DNA from: Intestinibaculum porci
GTDB lineage: Bacteria; Bacillota_I; Bacilli_A; Erysipelotrichales; Coprobacillaceae
NCBI RefSeq assembly: GCF_003925875.1
Contig: NZ_AP019309.1
Coordinates: 3,038,001 to 3,102,000 of the forward strand
Direction: 5' to 3'
Length of the DNA: 64,000 nucleotides
Below are positions 1-9,017 of this stretch, one piece after another. The stretch's first letter is position 1. The number at the start of each line of letters is the position of its first letter. The position numbers were made by a program, and so were the translations under genes. The notes under the pieces are model-generated. The model did no database searches and was not told the DNA's origin. It saw only the letters and a list, made by a program, of their open reading frames with translations.

Positions 1-456
1 GCTGATGATGCATGTATCAACATAGCCGCTTAACCGCTCACACATTTGTTTAAAGATCCGAATATGATAATCAACGGTATATTTCTCGTTAATAAAGATC
101 GGATCATAACGCCAGGTGACAGCTTTAGGACCAAGCTTCTGACTTAATACTTTCACGCTATCCATAACTCTGTTTTTATTAGGCACATGCGGTTCAATCT
201 CCTGGCCATAAGGAGTAATCGTAACCATAAAAAACAAACGATAATCTTTTAGTTCATCAATGTATTTAAGAAAAGGGATAGGATTCTTACTGCAGAAGGC
301 AATAATATCTACAACCTGTGGATCTAATTTATAGGATGTCACTAAATCAGGATAATAAGGATTACGGCTATAGACAAAGCCGGCACGAATCCGATTCATA
401 AACCATTCCCCATAAAAAGCAGGAATATCAGTGCGGTTACCCGTATTTAAAATCAT
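1..456 (-). CDS. DUF1848 family protein, C-terminal part missing
   Basis: This is a 152-codon open frame that runs off the window edge. I read it from the minus strand; the ATG at 456 has an AGGTGA-type ribosome binding site just upstream. The N-terminus has the family signature RTDIPAFY followed by WFMNRI, then KNPIPFL, ITPYG and WRYDPI, all typical of DUF1848 proteins (usually close to 300 residues, with cysteine motifs in the missing C-terminal half). The function of the family is not established. It is the third gene of a minus-strand set behind dusB and the TSCPD protein, but a terminator-like hairpin separates it from them. Confidence 0.8.
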   Translation of the reverse strand, partial: MILNTGNRTDIPAFYGEWFMNRIRAGFVYSRNPYYPDLVTSYKLDPQVVDIIAFCSKNPIPFLKYIDELKDYRLFFMVTITPYGQEIEPHVPNKNRVMDSVKVLSQKLGPKAVTWRYDPIFINEKYTVDYHIRIFKQMCERLSGYVDTCIIS

Positions 457-474
457 GTCATCACCTCCGTATAT

Positions 475-506
475 AAAAAAAGACACTTTTAGTGTAAAGC
501 GTCTTT
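475..506 (-). terminator. Terminator-like hairpin after the TSCPD gene
   Basis: On the minus strand ACACT and AGTGT pair around a three-base loop, and an outer AAAGAC/GTCTTT pairing is possible; a run of six T follows. It overlaps the last codons of the TSCPD gene and lies before the DUF1848 start. Confidence 0.5.
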
Positions 507-734
507 AATCGCATGGGCTAACTGATCAGCGCAGGATGTCCCGCGGCCGCGGCAGTCATTGCCTTGTAATAAATGCATAATGGTTCGGGCATCCTGGCCT
601 TCTACAAGTTTACTGATGGCTTTTAAATTTCCTTCACAGCCACAGACAAACTGCACATCATGCAGTTTTCCATCATGAATTTCAAAAGAAATACCCTTAC
701 TGCAGACGCCTCTTGGCGTATATGTATATCTCAT
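489..734 (-). CDS. TSCPD domain protein (TIGR03905-like)
   Basis: An 81-residue protein made almost entirely of a TSCPD domain, the small cysteine-rich module also found at the C-terminus of some ribonucleotide reductases. Visible marks are the opening TYTPRGVCS, the FVCGCEGN loop, and the GNDCRGRGTSCADQLA segment with paired cysteines. Stand-alone proteins of this kind are common in Firmicutes; metal or nucleotide binding is presumed but the role is unknown. It begins three bases after the stop of dusB, so the two are almost certainly co-transcribed and perhaps translationally coupled. Confidence 0.8.
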   Translation of the reverse strand: MRYTYTPRGVCSKGISFEIHDGKLHDVQFVCGCEGNLKAISKLVEGQDARTIMHLLQGNDCRGRGTSCADQLAHAIKDALH

Positions 735-737
735 CGT

Positions 738-1724
738 TTACCCTCTTTCATATGATTCTATATCATGCTCATAAGCATCTAATATATCGGTCATCTCTTT
801 ATACGTTGTGACCTTGGTTAATTCATTTTTGATTTTCGCCGAGCCATGCAGCCCCTTGATATACCAAGGCGCATGTGAACGCATTTCTCGCATGGCATTG
901 CGTTCACCCATCACATTGATAAGTTTCTGGGCATGCTTCTTACATAATGCAAAGCGTTCTTCTAAACTTGGATCGCCAGGATCAACGTTGGTTTCAAGGT
1001 AGGTGATCATCCGTGAAATCAGCCAGGGATTACCTAACACCGCGCGTCCGACCATGACCGCATCACAGCCCGTTTCTTCGAGCATTCTTTTGGCATCTTC
1101 TGGCGTCCGGACATCACCATTGCCCATAACCGGGATCGAGACCGCTTCTTTGACCTGTTTAATATAAGACCAGTCGGCATGGCCTTCATAAAACTGCGAA
1201 CGGGTACGGCCATGCACGGCTAAAGCGCTCGCTCCTGCTTTTTCCATTAACTTGGCGAATGCCACGCAGTTGATATGTTTTTGATCAAAACCGATACGCA
1301 TTTTTACTGTTACCGGTAAATCGACGGCTTCAACAACCGCTTTGACAATCGCATAAGCTCTTTCGGGATCGCGTAAGAGATCACTGCCAGCATGCGCTTT
1401 GAGCACTTTATTAACGGGGCAGCCCATATTAATATCAATAATATCACAGGCACTGTGGGCTTCCACAAACTTAGCCGCCTGGGCCATCGACTCTGGATCA
1501 CCGCCAAAGATCTGGATGGCAACCGGATGTTCGTCTTCATCCACCTTTAACATATCAATTGTTTTTTGATTGCCGTAACATAACGCTTTATCACTGACCA
1601 TTTCCGAAACGACTAAGCCCGCCCCAAACTCTTTCACGAGTTTGCGGTAAGCCACATTCGTAATGCCCGCCATCGGCGCTAAGACAATCTGATGTTTAAT
1701 TTCTACATTTCCTATTTTCCACAT
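738..1724 (-). CDS. dusB: tRNA-dihydrouridine synthase (DusB type)
   Basis: A 328-residue FMN-dependent TIM-barrel enzyme that reduces uridines in the tRNA D-loop to dihydrouridine. The N-terminal APMAGITN motif contacts FMN. The catalytic cysteine is at about residue 102 in NMGCPVNKV, and later motifs MRIGF, AVHGRTR and VMGNGD are all present. Length is normal for the family. The ATG at 1724 follows a GGTGAAAG ribosome binding site. It is the first gene of a small minus-strand operon with the TSCPD protein. DusB is the usual Firmicute paralogue, but the subfamily was assigned by eye. Confidence 0.9.
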   Translation of the reverse strand: MWKIGNVEIKHQIVLAPMAGITNVAYRKLVKEFGAGLVVSEMVSDKALCYGNQKTIDMLKVDEDEHPVAIQIFGGDPESMAQAAKFVEAHSACDIIDINMGCPVNKVLKAHAGSDLLRDPERAYAIVKAVVEAVDLPVTVKMRIGFDQKHINCVAFAKLMEKAGASALAVHGRTRSQFYEGHADWSYIKQVKEAVSIPVMGNGDVRTPEDAKRMLEETGCDAVMVGRAVLGNPWLISRMITYLETNVDPGDPSLEERFALCKKHAQKLINVMGERNAMREMRSHAPWYIKGLHGSAKIKNELTKVTTYKEMTDILDAYEHDIESYERG

Positions 1725-1941
1725 ATTCTTTCACCGAAAAGCAATATACCATAAAACCAGCAAAAATCCTAGAAGCATGCCTATTTATCCCTTTTTTCAT
1801 TTTCACTATTTGGAAGAAAAAAATACTTACACGAAAGCAAAAAATATGGTAGGATGCATCTCGACGTAAAAAATCGCTCGGCCGATGTCAGATGGCCTGG
1901 CCCCTTTTTATGTCATTTTTTATTTAACGGAGGAAAACATA

Positions 1942-2418
1942 ATGCCACAATCAAAAAAACAGGATTTACTTTTTTCAACGATGATGTCTTTACTGATGGT
2001 CTATCTGATGACATTATACAATATTGCCTTAGAAAATGGACAATTAGCCTTACCTTATTTCTTACATGCCTTATTAGGTATGTGGCCAGAATTTGTCGTC
2101 ATCTGGATTGTCAACCACTTCGTTGTCTCTAAGTTAGCCATGCGTCTCGCATTCCGCTTTGTCAATCCACAGAAAGATCATCCAATGTTAGTGATTTTAT
2201 CGATTCAGGCGATGATGGTTTGCTGCATCGTCCCTTATATCACTTTATTTGCGACATTCTTTCATCATGGATTTACTGCCACTTGGTTCACCCAGTGGAT
2301 TACTTTATTAGTAGAATGTTTCCCAATGGCTTTCTGCTTACAGATTTTCTTTGTTGGACCAATCATTCGTAACGTCTTCAGAGGCATCATGAAAATACAC
2401 AATCAGGCCAAAGCTTAA
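1942..2418 (+). CDS. DUF2798 family membrane protein
   Basis: I place the start at ATG 1942, six bases after a GGAGG site, giving 158 residues; an upstream in-frame start has no ribosome binding site. The protein is strongly hydrophobic with about four membrane segments arranged as two similar halves, each of the type MSxLMVYLMTLYN / IQAMMVCCIVP followed by W-rich and FxVGPxxR elements. That internal duplication is characteristic of DUF2798 proteins, which have no established function. It stands alone on the plus strand and is followed by a terminator. The 5' leader (about 1860-1930) contains GGCC-rich inverted repeats that could fold. Confidence 0.75.
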   Translation: MPQSKKQDLLFSTMMSLLMVYLMTLYNIALENGQLALPYFLHALLGMWPEFVVIWIVNHFVVSKLAMRLAFRFVNPQKDHPMLVILSIQAMMVCCIVPYITLFATFFHHGFTATWFTQWITLLVECFPMAFCLQIFFVGPIIRNVFRGIMKIHNQAKA

Positions 2419-2436
2419 CGCTTTGACCTTTTTCTT
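2405..2436 (+). terminator. Terminator after the DUF2798 gene
   Basis: AGGCCAAAGC and GCTTTGACCT pair around a five-base loop with one mismatch, followed by a T-rich stretch. It overlaps the stop codon region of the gene. Confidence 0.75.
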
Positions 2437-2446
2437 TACTTGCCAA

Positions 2447-2476
2447 AATAAAAGAGAACTTGCGTTCCCTTTTACA
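2447..2476 (-). terminator. Terminator after the small 51-residue ORF
   Basis: On the minus strand AAAAGGGAAC pairs with GTTCTCTTTT around a four-base loop and is followed by TATTTT. It sits directly after the stop of the small ORF at 2479. Confidence 0.65.
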
Positions 2477-2478
2477 TG

Positions 2479-2634
2479 TTATTCACCATTTTTCTTTAAA
2501 TATAAGTCTGCCTGTTTATAAGACTCTTTGATTTCGTTATAACGGGCTTCATCAATTTCTTTGCCCGCATAATCTTTTTTCGCCTTATCAAACTTTTTAT
2601 CAAGCATCTCACGTACTAATTTTAAACCAGTCAT
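2479..2634 (-). CDS. Small hypothetical protein, 51 residues
   Basis: A short minus-strand frame from ATG 2634 to TAA 2479. It has an AGAGAGGG ribosome binding site about seven bases upstream and a terminator directly behind it, which is why I keep it. The translation is charged and helical, rich in Lys, Glu and Asp, starting MTGLKLVREML and ending KKNGE, with no membrane segment and no cysteine. I do not recognise a family. It lies between the plus-strand DUF2798 gene and hslO and appears to be its own transcription unit. Confidence 0.6.
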   Translation of the reverse strand: MTGLKLVREMLDKKFDKAKKDYAGKEIDEARYNEIKESYKQADLYLKKNGE

Positions 2635-2802
2635 AATGAAACCCTCTCTTTCTTTTTTTATTTCTAAGTTTATTATAACCTCTTTTTGAAATAATGGAAG
2701 GACTTATTTTCATATTTTTGAAATTTTTTGTTTTTTCTTGACAATTTGATATTAAACAGCTTTATTTATTGAATCTACTAATGGTAATGTGACTTTTAGA
2801 CA

Positions 2803-2836
2803 TCAAAAAAGATGAAGGACGCACCTTCATCTTAAG
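2803..2836 (-). terminator. Terminator of the ftsH-hslO operon
   Basis: A ten-base perfect stem (AAGATGAAGG with CCTTCATCTT) around a five-base loop, followed by a T-run on the minus strand. It overlaps the hslO stop codon. Confidence 0.9.
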
Positions 2837-3710
2837 CATGTTTATTAGCTTTGATTTCTTTTAATTCATCTTCACTAAAGTGATAAGTCTTACCACAGAA
2901 CTGACATTTGATTTCTGCCCCATGATCTTCATTGATCATGGCATCTAACTGTTCATCAGGAACAGTGGTTAAAGCGCCAGAGAATTTATCCTTTGAACAG
3001 TCACATTCAAAGAAGAGATCCTGGGTTTCTAGGAATTCGACTTCATCACCAAAGAGCATCGTCATGATCTCTTCTGGAGACTTCCCTTCATCTAATAACT
3101 GAGAAACGGCTGGGAAGTCTTTTAATTTATTTTCAATAAAGGTGATATCATCATCGGTTGCTTCTGGTAATAACTGAATAATAAAGCCGCCAGCTGATTT
3201 GACAACGTTATCTTCACCGACTAAAACACCTAATGAAACAACGGATGGTACCTGCTCTGAGGCTGAGAAATAATAAGCGAGATCATCACCAATTTCTCCG
3301 GTCTGTAAAGGAACCTGCGAAGTGATTGGTTCTTTTAAGCCCATATCACGAATCACCTGTAAATAACCATCGCGACCAACACAGACGCCAACTGCTAATT
3401 TACCTGTATCATTATAAGTATAATGAACATGAGGATCACCAACGAAGCCTTTGATTTTACCATCACAATGAGTTGTTACTAAAACCGTCCCAATGGGGCC
3501 GCCGCCATTTAATGAAACAGTTAATTTATCATTACTTTTATTCATCGCCCCCATCATCAATGTCGCGGACATTAAACGGCCTAAAGCGGCTGAAGCGCAT
3601 GGCCATAAGTCATGTTTTTCTCTGGCCACATTAACTAAGTCTTTAGTCGTACAAGCAAAGACACGACAGTTGCGTTTATTAACTAATCCTCTTACTAAAT
3701 AATCTTTCAT
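2832..3710 (-). CDS. hslO: Hsp33 redox-regulated chaperone
   Basis: Hsp33 is a cytosolic holdase switched on by oxidation of a C-terminal zinc centre. The 292-residue protein begins MKDYLVRGL, the usual N-terminus, and ends with the four-cysteine zinc site CDC ... CQFC near residues 235 and 268. I chose ATG 3710, not the in-frame ATG nine bases upstream, because the AGGAG site directly abuts the first ATG but lies nine bases from the second. The gene follows ftsH and a 29-residue membrane peptide, matching the tilS-hpt-ftsH-hslO order known in Firmicutes. Confidence 0.93.
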   Translation of the reverse strand: MKDYLVRGLVNKRNCRVFACTTKDLVNVAREKHDLWPCASAALGRLMSATLMMGAMNKSNDKLTVSLNGGGPIGTVLVTTHCDGKIKGFVGDPHVHYTYNDTGKLAVGVCVGRDGYLQVIRDMGLKEPITSQVPLQTGEIGDDLAYYFSASEQVPSVVSLGVLVGEDNVVKSAGGFIIQLLPEATDDDITFIENKLKDFPAVSQLLDEGKSPEEIMTMLFGDEVEFLETQDLFFECDCSKDKFSGALTTVPDEQLDAMINEDHGAEIKCQFCGKTYHFSEDELKEIKANKHA

Positions 3711-3722
3711 TTTATTCATCTC

Positions 3723-3812
3723 CTATCCCATAGCCATATACCCCAATAAAGGGACAATCATACTGATTACAATTAAGGCTATGAAGAATTTAATAAACCA
3801 TTGCTTATTCAT
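3723..3812 (-). CDS. 29-residue single-span membrane peptide between ftsH and hslO
   Basis: A very short frame from ATG 3812 to TAG 3723 with a good GGAG ribosome binding site five bases before the start. The translation has two lysines early (MNKQWFIKFF), then one hydrophobic span through about residue 23, ending GYMAMG. Its stop lies twelve bases before the hslO start, within the hslO ribosome binding region, so the two could be translationally coupled. I do not recognise it. The good ribosome binding site and placement inside the operon argue that it is translated; small FtsH-modulating membrane peptides exist elsewhere, but a link is only a guess. Confidence 0.5.
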   Translation of the reverse strand: MNKQWFIKFFIALIVISMIVPLLGYMAMG

Positions 3813-3832
3813 AATAGCTCCTCATATAAACA

Positions 3833-3858
3833 AAATAAAGCGCAATGCGCTTTATTTC
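3833..3858 (-). terminator. Hairpin after ftsH
   Basis: On the minus strand AAAGCGC pairs with GCGCTTT around a three-base loop, followed by ATTTTGTTT. It overlaps the ftsH stop and precedes the small membrane ORF and hslO, so it is probably a partial terminator setting a lower downstream level. Confidence 0.65.
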
Positions 3859-5822
3859 ATTTCATCTAATAAATCATCATCGGAATTCGTCTGGGACTGG
3901 CTTACGCTCGTTGAAGTTTCTGAATGAGGGACTTCAGCAGTCGCTGATGGATCTACACTGCCATCAAATGTCTCAGGCATTTTACCAGTGGTATAAAGTG
4001 ACTGGATCTGTTCAGCATTTAATGTTTCATATTCCAGTAACGCTTCCGCGATGGTTTCTAGTTTTTGTTTATTCGCAATGATAATATCCGTTGCTTTCTT
4101 ATGCGCATCATCAATAATCTTACGAACCTGCTGGTCAATTTCGAAAGCAATCTGACCAGAATGGGTATTGGATAACTGTGAATAGTCACGACCTAAGAAT
4201 ACGGCGTTCTGCCCTGAATCATATTTGATTGGACCTAAGTCTGACATCCCCAGTTCAGTAACCATCATACGCGCTAAACGAGTCGCCTGTTCGATATCGT
4301 TCGCTGCCCCTGATGAGATATCTCCAAAGAAGATTTCTTCAGCGGCACGCCCACCCATGAAACCGGCAATCGTAGCTAATAACTGATTCTTCGTTTCGAA
4401 GTATGTTTCCTGTTTAGGTGTCATTAAGTTATAACCGCCAGCCTGACCACGAGGGACGATGGTAACTTTCTGCACCTGGTTGGCATCTTCCAAAGTTAAA
4501 CCGATAATCGCATGACCAGATTCATGATAAGCAACTAAACGTCTTTCATGTTCTGTATACTTACGTGAATGTTTCGCTGGACCACCGATGACACGGTCAA
4601 TGGCTTCATCGACATCATCAAGCGTGATAACAACGTGGTTTAAACGAACAGCTAATAAAGCAGCTTCATTTAAGACGTTGGCTAACTGCGCCCCAGAGAA
4701 ACCTGGTGTACGTTTAGCGATGTTATCAAAGTTAACATCTGGTGCAAACTTCTTATTACGGGCATGAACGCGTAAAATCGCAGCACGAGCACGAACATCA
4801 GGGTTAGAAACCTGAATCTGACGGTCGAAACGACCTGGACGAAGTAAGGCTGGGTCTAAGACGTCAGCTCGGTTGGTAGCCGCTAAGACAATAACCCCTT
4901 CGTTACCTTCGAAACCATCCATTTCTACTAATAACTGGTTTAATGTCTGTTCACGTTCATCGTGACCGCCACCGATCCCAGAACCTCTCTGACGACCAAC
5001 GGCATCAATTTCATCGATGAAGATAATACATGGTGCATTGGCTTTCGCATTCTTGAACATATCACGAACACGGCCAGCCCCGACACCGACGAACATTTCA
5101 ACGAATTCAGAACCAGAGATGAAGTAGAATGGCACATTCGCTTCTCCGGCTACGGCTCTCGCTAATAATGTTTTACCTGTCCCTGGAGGACCTACTAATA
5201 AGACCCCTCTAGGAATTTTAGCCCCCATATCAACGAATTTCTTAGGGTTCTTTAAGAAGTCGACAATTTCCTGAACTTCTTCTTTTTCTTCATCCGCCCC
5301 AGCAACATCGCTGAAACGTGTTTTTTCATTCTTCTCTAACTTTGCACGAGAGTTACCGAATTCGAATGCTTTCGCATTACCACCGGCGGCTCCATTTAAG
5401 TTTCTGAAGATAAAATACATCGCCCCAATTAAGATGACATAAGGAATAACCCCGATCACGAAAGACCAGATCATGTTATCCTGTTCCGAATCTTTAACTG
5501 TGACTTTAATCTTTTTGGTATTGAATAATGCCATTAATTCCTTTGTTTCACTGTCGGTATTTGGGACAGTGGTTGTGAAATCAACTTTTTTACTCTCACC
5601 ATCAGATGTTGTTGTATATGTCCCTTTTACTTCCGTAACATAGTTACTTGGGGTTAAAGTGACATCACTTACTGGTTTATTTTTAACCGTTGAGACAAAT
5701 TCTGAATAAGAAAGTGTCTTCGATCCTCCAGAATTAGAAAGGATTGGCACTAATGAACCAAGTAAGATTAAAACAATCACCCAAGGTAAGATCGCCTTGA
5801 ATAAATTCTTGTTTTTTCCCAT
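3852..5822 (-). CDS. ftsH: ATP-dependent zinc metalloprotease FtsH
   Basis: A membrane-anchored AAA+ protease that degrades misfolded membrane proteins and regulators. The 656 residues show a first membrane span near residues 10-29, a periplasm-side domain, a second span near 120-140, then the AAA+ module with Walker A GPPGTGKT at 211-218, Walker B IIFIDEID and second region of homology [21 protein letters not shown]. The M41 protease zinc site HESGH is near residue 435. The C-terminal tail is Ser/Thr/Asp rich. It follows hpt by 14 bases, and the order tilS-hpt-ftsH is strongly conserved in Firmicutes. Confidence 0.97.
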   Translation of the reverse strand: MGKNKNLFKAILPWVIVLILLGSLVPILSNSGGSKTLSYSEFVSTVKNKPVSDVTLTPSNYVTEVKGTYTTTSDGESKKVDFTTTVPNTDSETKELMALFNTKKIKVTVKDSEQDNMIWSFVIGVIPYVILIGAMYFIFRNLNGAAGGNAKAFEFGNSRAKLEKNEKTRFSDVAGADEEKEEVQEIVDFLKNPKKFVDMGAKIPRGVLLVGPPGTGKTLLARAVAGEANVPFYFISGSEFVEMFVGVGAGRVRDMFKNAKANAPCIIFIDEIDAVGRQRGSGIGGGHDEREQTLNQLLVEMDGFEGNEGVIVLAATNRADVLDPALLRPGRFDRQIQVSNPDVRARAAILRVHARNKKFAPDVNFDNIAKRTPGFSGAQLANVLNEAALLAVRLNHVVITLDDVDEAIDRVIGGPAKHSRKYTEHERRLVAYHESGHAIIGLTLEDANQVQKVTIVPRGQAGGYNLMTPKQETYFETKNQLLATIAGFMGGRAAEEIFFGDISSGAANDIEQATRLARMMVTELGMSDLGPIKYDSGQNAVFLGRDYSQLSNTHSGQIAFEIDQQVRKIIDDAHKKATDIIIANKQKLETIAEALLEYETLNAEQIQSLYTTGKMPETFDGSVDPSATAEVPHSETSTSVSQSQTNSDDDLLDEMK

Positions 5823-5836
5823 CTTGTTCTCCTTAT

Positions 5837-6370
5837 TTAACTATAGACTTCTTCTTTAAGAACACCAACATAAGGCAGGTTACGATAATTTTCGTTATAA
5901 TCCATGCCATAGCCAATGACAAACGCATTTGGAATTTCAAATCCGACATATTTTGCCTGGATTGGATAAAGTCGTCTTTCCTGTTTATTTAATAGGGTTG
6001 CAATTTCAACTGAAGCAGCACCTTTTTCCAGCAGCATGGCGCGTACTGTATGTAAGGTTTTGCCAGTATCTAAGATATCTTCGACAATAATAATATCTTT
6101 TCCTGTAATATCATTAGAAATATCTTTCTTGACTAAGACGTTACCGGTTGATTCCGTTCCTTCGTAAGAACTTACCGCCATGAAATCAAACTCCACATCT
6201 AATGAGATATGCTGAGCAAGTTCCGCAAAGAAAGGGATAGACCCTTTTAATAAACCAACTAAAATAACATTTTTTCCTTTATATTCTTCACTAATCTGTG
6301 TTCCAATGTCTTCACACCGTTTTACGATCTGATCATGTGTAAACAAGATCTCTTTACAATCTTTATGCAT
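5837..6370 (-). CDS. hpt: Hypoxanthine phosphoribosyltransferase
   Basis: A purine salvage enzyme that joins hypoxanthine or guanine to PRPP to give IMP or GMP. The PRPP-binding motif IIIVEDILDTGKTL is present around residue 95-108, and the N-terminal LVGLLKGSIPFFAELA segment is typical. At 177 residues the length is normal. It lies between tilS and ftsH; in Bacillus the Hpt protein, TilS and FtsH are also encoded together. The start at 6370 is preceded by an AGGAGGCTC stretch that fits a ribosome binding site. Confidence 0.95.
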   Translation of the reverse strand: MHKDCKEILFTHDQIVKRCEDIGTQISEEYKGKNVILVGLLKGSIPFFAELAQHISLDVEFDFMAVSSYEGTESTGNVLVKKDISNDITGKDIIIVEDILDTGKTLHTVRAMLLEKGAASVEIATLLNKQERRLYPIQAKYVGFEIPNAFVIGYGMDYNENYRNLPYVGVLKEEVYS

Positions 6371-6391
6371 ACATGAGCCTCCTATAGTACG

Positions 6392-7630
6392 TCATTTTAT
6401 CACAAAAACATTCGGATTTGTAGTTGTATACTCACTTCTTTTTGCAACTTCTGGAATTAAAATGATTTCTCCCTGCGCATTACATAGTAGCGGGTAGCTT
6501 TTTCGTAAATGTGCCGGAATCTTGCGATCGATAAAGAGTCGCGACACCTTCTTTGTCCCGCCTTTCATTTTGATCCGATCACCGCTTTGAAACGTGCGAA
6601 TCGTTAACGGAAAATCTTCTTCATCCACATGGACCCCGTTATTAAGCGGACCACTTAACCGCACATGAAAATGATCACAGTCAAAGATTTCCAGATGATC
6701 AAACTGATAACTGTATCCTTCTTCCTGATGCTTTGTTTGAACATAGATATTATTATATTCTTTTATGAACAACAAATGAATTGATAAAGCGAAGGTAATG
6801 TTCGGCTTGGGCGAATGAATCTGATGAATGACTTCTTCGATCAAGGAACGTTTAATCGCTTTCGTCTGCATAGCCTCTTTCAACAAGTTATAGAGAAACG
6901 GATATAATAAGTCCTCATCAATCTCATCTAAAGAAATTTTCCCCTGTTGATGATACTTTTCTAATAATGGCCAAACCGCTTCCTGCTTTTCCTGACGTTT
7001 TTTATTGAGCGCTTTTGCTTTTAACGCTAAGGCCTGTTTCTCTTCATCACTATACGTATTTAAGATCGTATTACGGATCAGATCACGGGTAAAATCCGTC
7101 TGAAAATTCGTATAGTCATCATGATAAGCAATCTGATGATGCTCACAGTAAGATCGTAAATCACGTTTATACACATGTAATAGTGGTCTGATAATCATCA
7201 TCCCTTTAACGATGCTTTTCTCCTGAATGCCAATATAATCACTCTCTGAGCCTCTTTCTAGATACATATAGATCGTTTCCACATGATCATCAAAATGATG
7301 CCCAAGGATGACGCCTGAGGCATGATACTGCTTATAAAGTTCCTGATAAAACTGATAACGTATATTTCTGGCGATCGCCTGAAAATTCCCTTCCTGATAA
7401 TCATCATGACTGACTTCTTTATAATGGAAAGGAACCTCATGGCTTTGACAGTAATCATGCACAACCTGATAATCTAATTCGGTATCATTACGTAACTGAT
7501 AATTCACATGAGCCACAATGACATGATAATGATGCGTTACCAGTAAATCTAATAGTGCCATCGAATCACAGCCGCCAGATACCCCTACAATATAGGTCGC
7601 CTGATGATCTAACAGTCTTTCCTCCAACAT
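6392..7630 (-). CDS. tilS: tRNA(Ile)-lysidine synthetase
   Basis: TilS attaches lysine to the wobble cytidine of the AUA-decoding tRNA-Ile, an essential step. The 412-residue protein has the PP-loop ATP pyrophosphatase signature GVSGGCDS at about residues 16-23, the GHHFDDHVET metal/ATP motif near 110, and a C-terminal domain containing RTFQSGDRIKMKGGTKKVSRLFID, typical of TilS and absent from related enzymes. The start at 7630 has a GAGGTGAGA ribosome binding site. It heads the tilS-hpt-ftsH cluster on the minus strand. Confidence 0.95.
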   Translation of the reverse strand: MLEERLLDHQATYIVGVSGGCDSMALLDLLVTHHYHVIVAHVNYQLRNDTELDYQVVHDYCQSHEVPFHYKEVSHDDYQEGNFQAIARNIRYQFYQELYKQYHASGVILGHHFDDHVETIYMYLERGSESDYIGIQEKSIVKGMMIIRPLLHVYKRDLRSYCEHHQIAYHDDYTNFQTDFTRDLIRNTILNTYSDEEKQALALKAKALNKKRQEKQEAVWPLLEKYHQQGKISLDEIDEDLLYPFLYNLLKEAMQTKAIKRSLIEEVIHQIHSPKPNITFALSIHLLFIKEYNNIYVQTKHQEEGYSYQFDHLEIFDCDHFHVRLSGPLNNGVHVDEEDFPLTIRTFQSGDRIKMKGGTKKVSRLFIDRKIPAHLRKSYPLLCNAQGEIILIPEVAKRSEYTTTNPNVFVIK

Positions 7631-7637
7631 TGTCTCA

Positions 7638-7666
7638 CCTCACTTAAAAAGGGATCTTTTTATGAT
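7638..7666 (-). terminator. Terminator after the GNAT gene
   Basis: On the minus strand AGGGATC pairs with GATCCCT and is followed by five T. It separates the prfA-prmC-GNAT operon from tilS. Confidence 0.75.
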
Positions 7667-8160
7667 CCCTCTTCATCTAATCTTAGGATATATCCCTCAT
7701 CATCATAGAAAGATGACTCATCAAACTTATGAAAGCCCAAATCTAATAACAGTTTACGAGAACGATCGTTTTGTCTATAGATATAGGCAATAACTTTCCG
7801 CTGCGGAAATTCTTTTAAGGCTTCTAAAAGACCGCGCACCGCTTCACGGCCATACCCCTGACCCCAGTAAGTAGAATCTAAGGTATACCCGATGGTCACG
7901 GTATTACGGTTAAGCACTTCTAAATGTAAATCACCAATTAAAGTGCCATTCTTTAAGGTAATCGCTAATTGCGTATTATCCTTAGGCTTGCCTGTATAAG
8001 GGTGTTTCTGAACATAGCGAATGCGCCCTTTCGCTTCAAAACGGGAATAGTGATTCCACGACTGATAGCGAGCCACTTCCGGTTTATTGCGATAAGTTAC
8101 CAAACGATCTATATCTTCCTGATCTAAATATCTGATGAGTAGTCTTTCTGTTTCAATCAT
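7660..8160 (-). CDS. GNAT family N-acetyltransferase (RimJ/RimL type)
   Basis: A 166-residue acetyl-CoA-dependent acetyltransferase. It opens with IETERLLIRYLDQEDI, the usual start of RimJ/RimL-like GNATs, and has the acetyl-CoA binding segment YWGQGYGREAV near residues 118-128 followed by NDRSRKLLLDLGF. RimJ/RimL act on ribosomal protein N-termini, but many members acetylate small amines or drugs, so the substrate is open. Its start overlaps the prmC stop by four bases (ATGA type), so it is the last gene of a prfA-prmC-GNAT operon. Confidence 0.88.
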   Translation of the reverse strand: MIETERLLIRYLDQEDIDRLVTYRNKPEVARYQSWNHYSRFEAKGRIRYVQKHPYTGKPKDNTQLAITLKNGTLIGDLHLEVLNRNTVTIGYTLDSTYWGQGYGREAVRGLLEALKEFPQRKVIAYIYRQNDRSRKLLLDLGFHKFDESSFYDDEGYILRLDEEGS

Positions 8161-9017
8161 TTTTCGAGATTATGATAGATAAACAACATTCTATCCTTTC
8201 CATTCATATCCTTAATAATTTCATGTGGTTCATCCCCAAAGTATTCATGGATGGCTTCTTCCATCAGCTCTCGCTGATCAAAGCCCATTTCAAATCCTAA
8301 TAAAGCCCGATCCTTTAAAACTTTGTGGACATCCTTAAATATTTTACGATAAAAGTATAAACCATCATCGCCGCCAAATAAAGCTACATGCGGTTCATTA
8401 TCTTTGACCATTGGGTCAATCTTTTGTTCCTGTGGAATATAAGGCGGATTAGAAATAAAGACATCCACCTTGATCCCACGGTCAATCAATGGTGCTAACA
8501 TATCTCCCTGATAGAACGTGACATGCGCGCCTAAGGCATCATTATTCTTTTGCGCGACAGCTAACGCTTTCTCACTAATATCAGTGGCCACCGTATGGGT
8601 CTTTGGTTCTTCAAGATCCAAAGAGATGGCAATAGCCCCTGAACCAGTGCCCACATCACATAAATCAATTTGCTTGTAATCTTTGAAATAATCATCCATG
8701 CGATATAAGGTCTGTTCGACTAATTCTTCGGTTTCATAACGAGGAATCAGGACATCTTCATTGACAAAGAATTCTCTTGAGAAGAAATATTCCTTGCCTT
8801 TGATGTACTGCACCGGCTCACCATTTAAGTAACGCTCTAAATCTTCGTTGTATTCTTTTAAAACAGCCGGATCCACTTCTTCATCCATCTTTAAATATAA
8901 TTCGGCACTGCCCATCTTGGAAACATGGTAGAAAAGCACCTTAGGGACATTACAGTCCTTGTTGAGGGCATCAAGCTTTTCTTCAGAAGAAGCGATCAGT
9001 TCACGAATTGTTGGCAC
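8157..9017 (-). CDS. prmC: Release factor glutamine methyltransferase
   Basis: PrmC methylates the glutamine of the GGQ motif of peptide release factors using S-adenosylmethionine. The 286-residue protein has the SAM-binding motif DVGTGSGAIAISL near residues 122-134 and the catalytic NPPY motif in FISNPPYIP. The RYETEELVE segment is also typical. It overlaps the end of prfA by one base, exactly the arrangement expected for an enzyme and its substrate. Confidence 0.95.
   Translation of the reverse strand: MPTIRELIASSEEKLDALNKDCNVPKVLFYHVSKMGSAELYLKMDEEVDPAVLKEYNEDLERYLNGEPVQYIKGKEYFFSREFFVNEDVLIPRYETEELVEQTLYRMDDYFKDYKQIDLCDVGTGSGAIAISLDLEEPKTHTVATDISEKALAVAQKNNDALGAHVTFYQGDMLAPLIDRGIKVDVFISNPPYIPQEQKIDPMVKDNEPHVALFGGDDGLYFYRKIFKDVHKVLKDRALLGFEMGFDQRELMEEAIHEYFGDEPHEIIKDMNGKDRMLFIYHNLEK

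Noticed and set aside
1854-1935. A riboswitch ahead of the DUF2798 gene
   Set aside because: GGCC-rich inverted repeats and a short T-run are present, but I could not define a consistent fold or match a class, so I mention it only in the gene entry.
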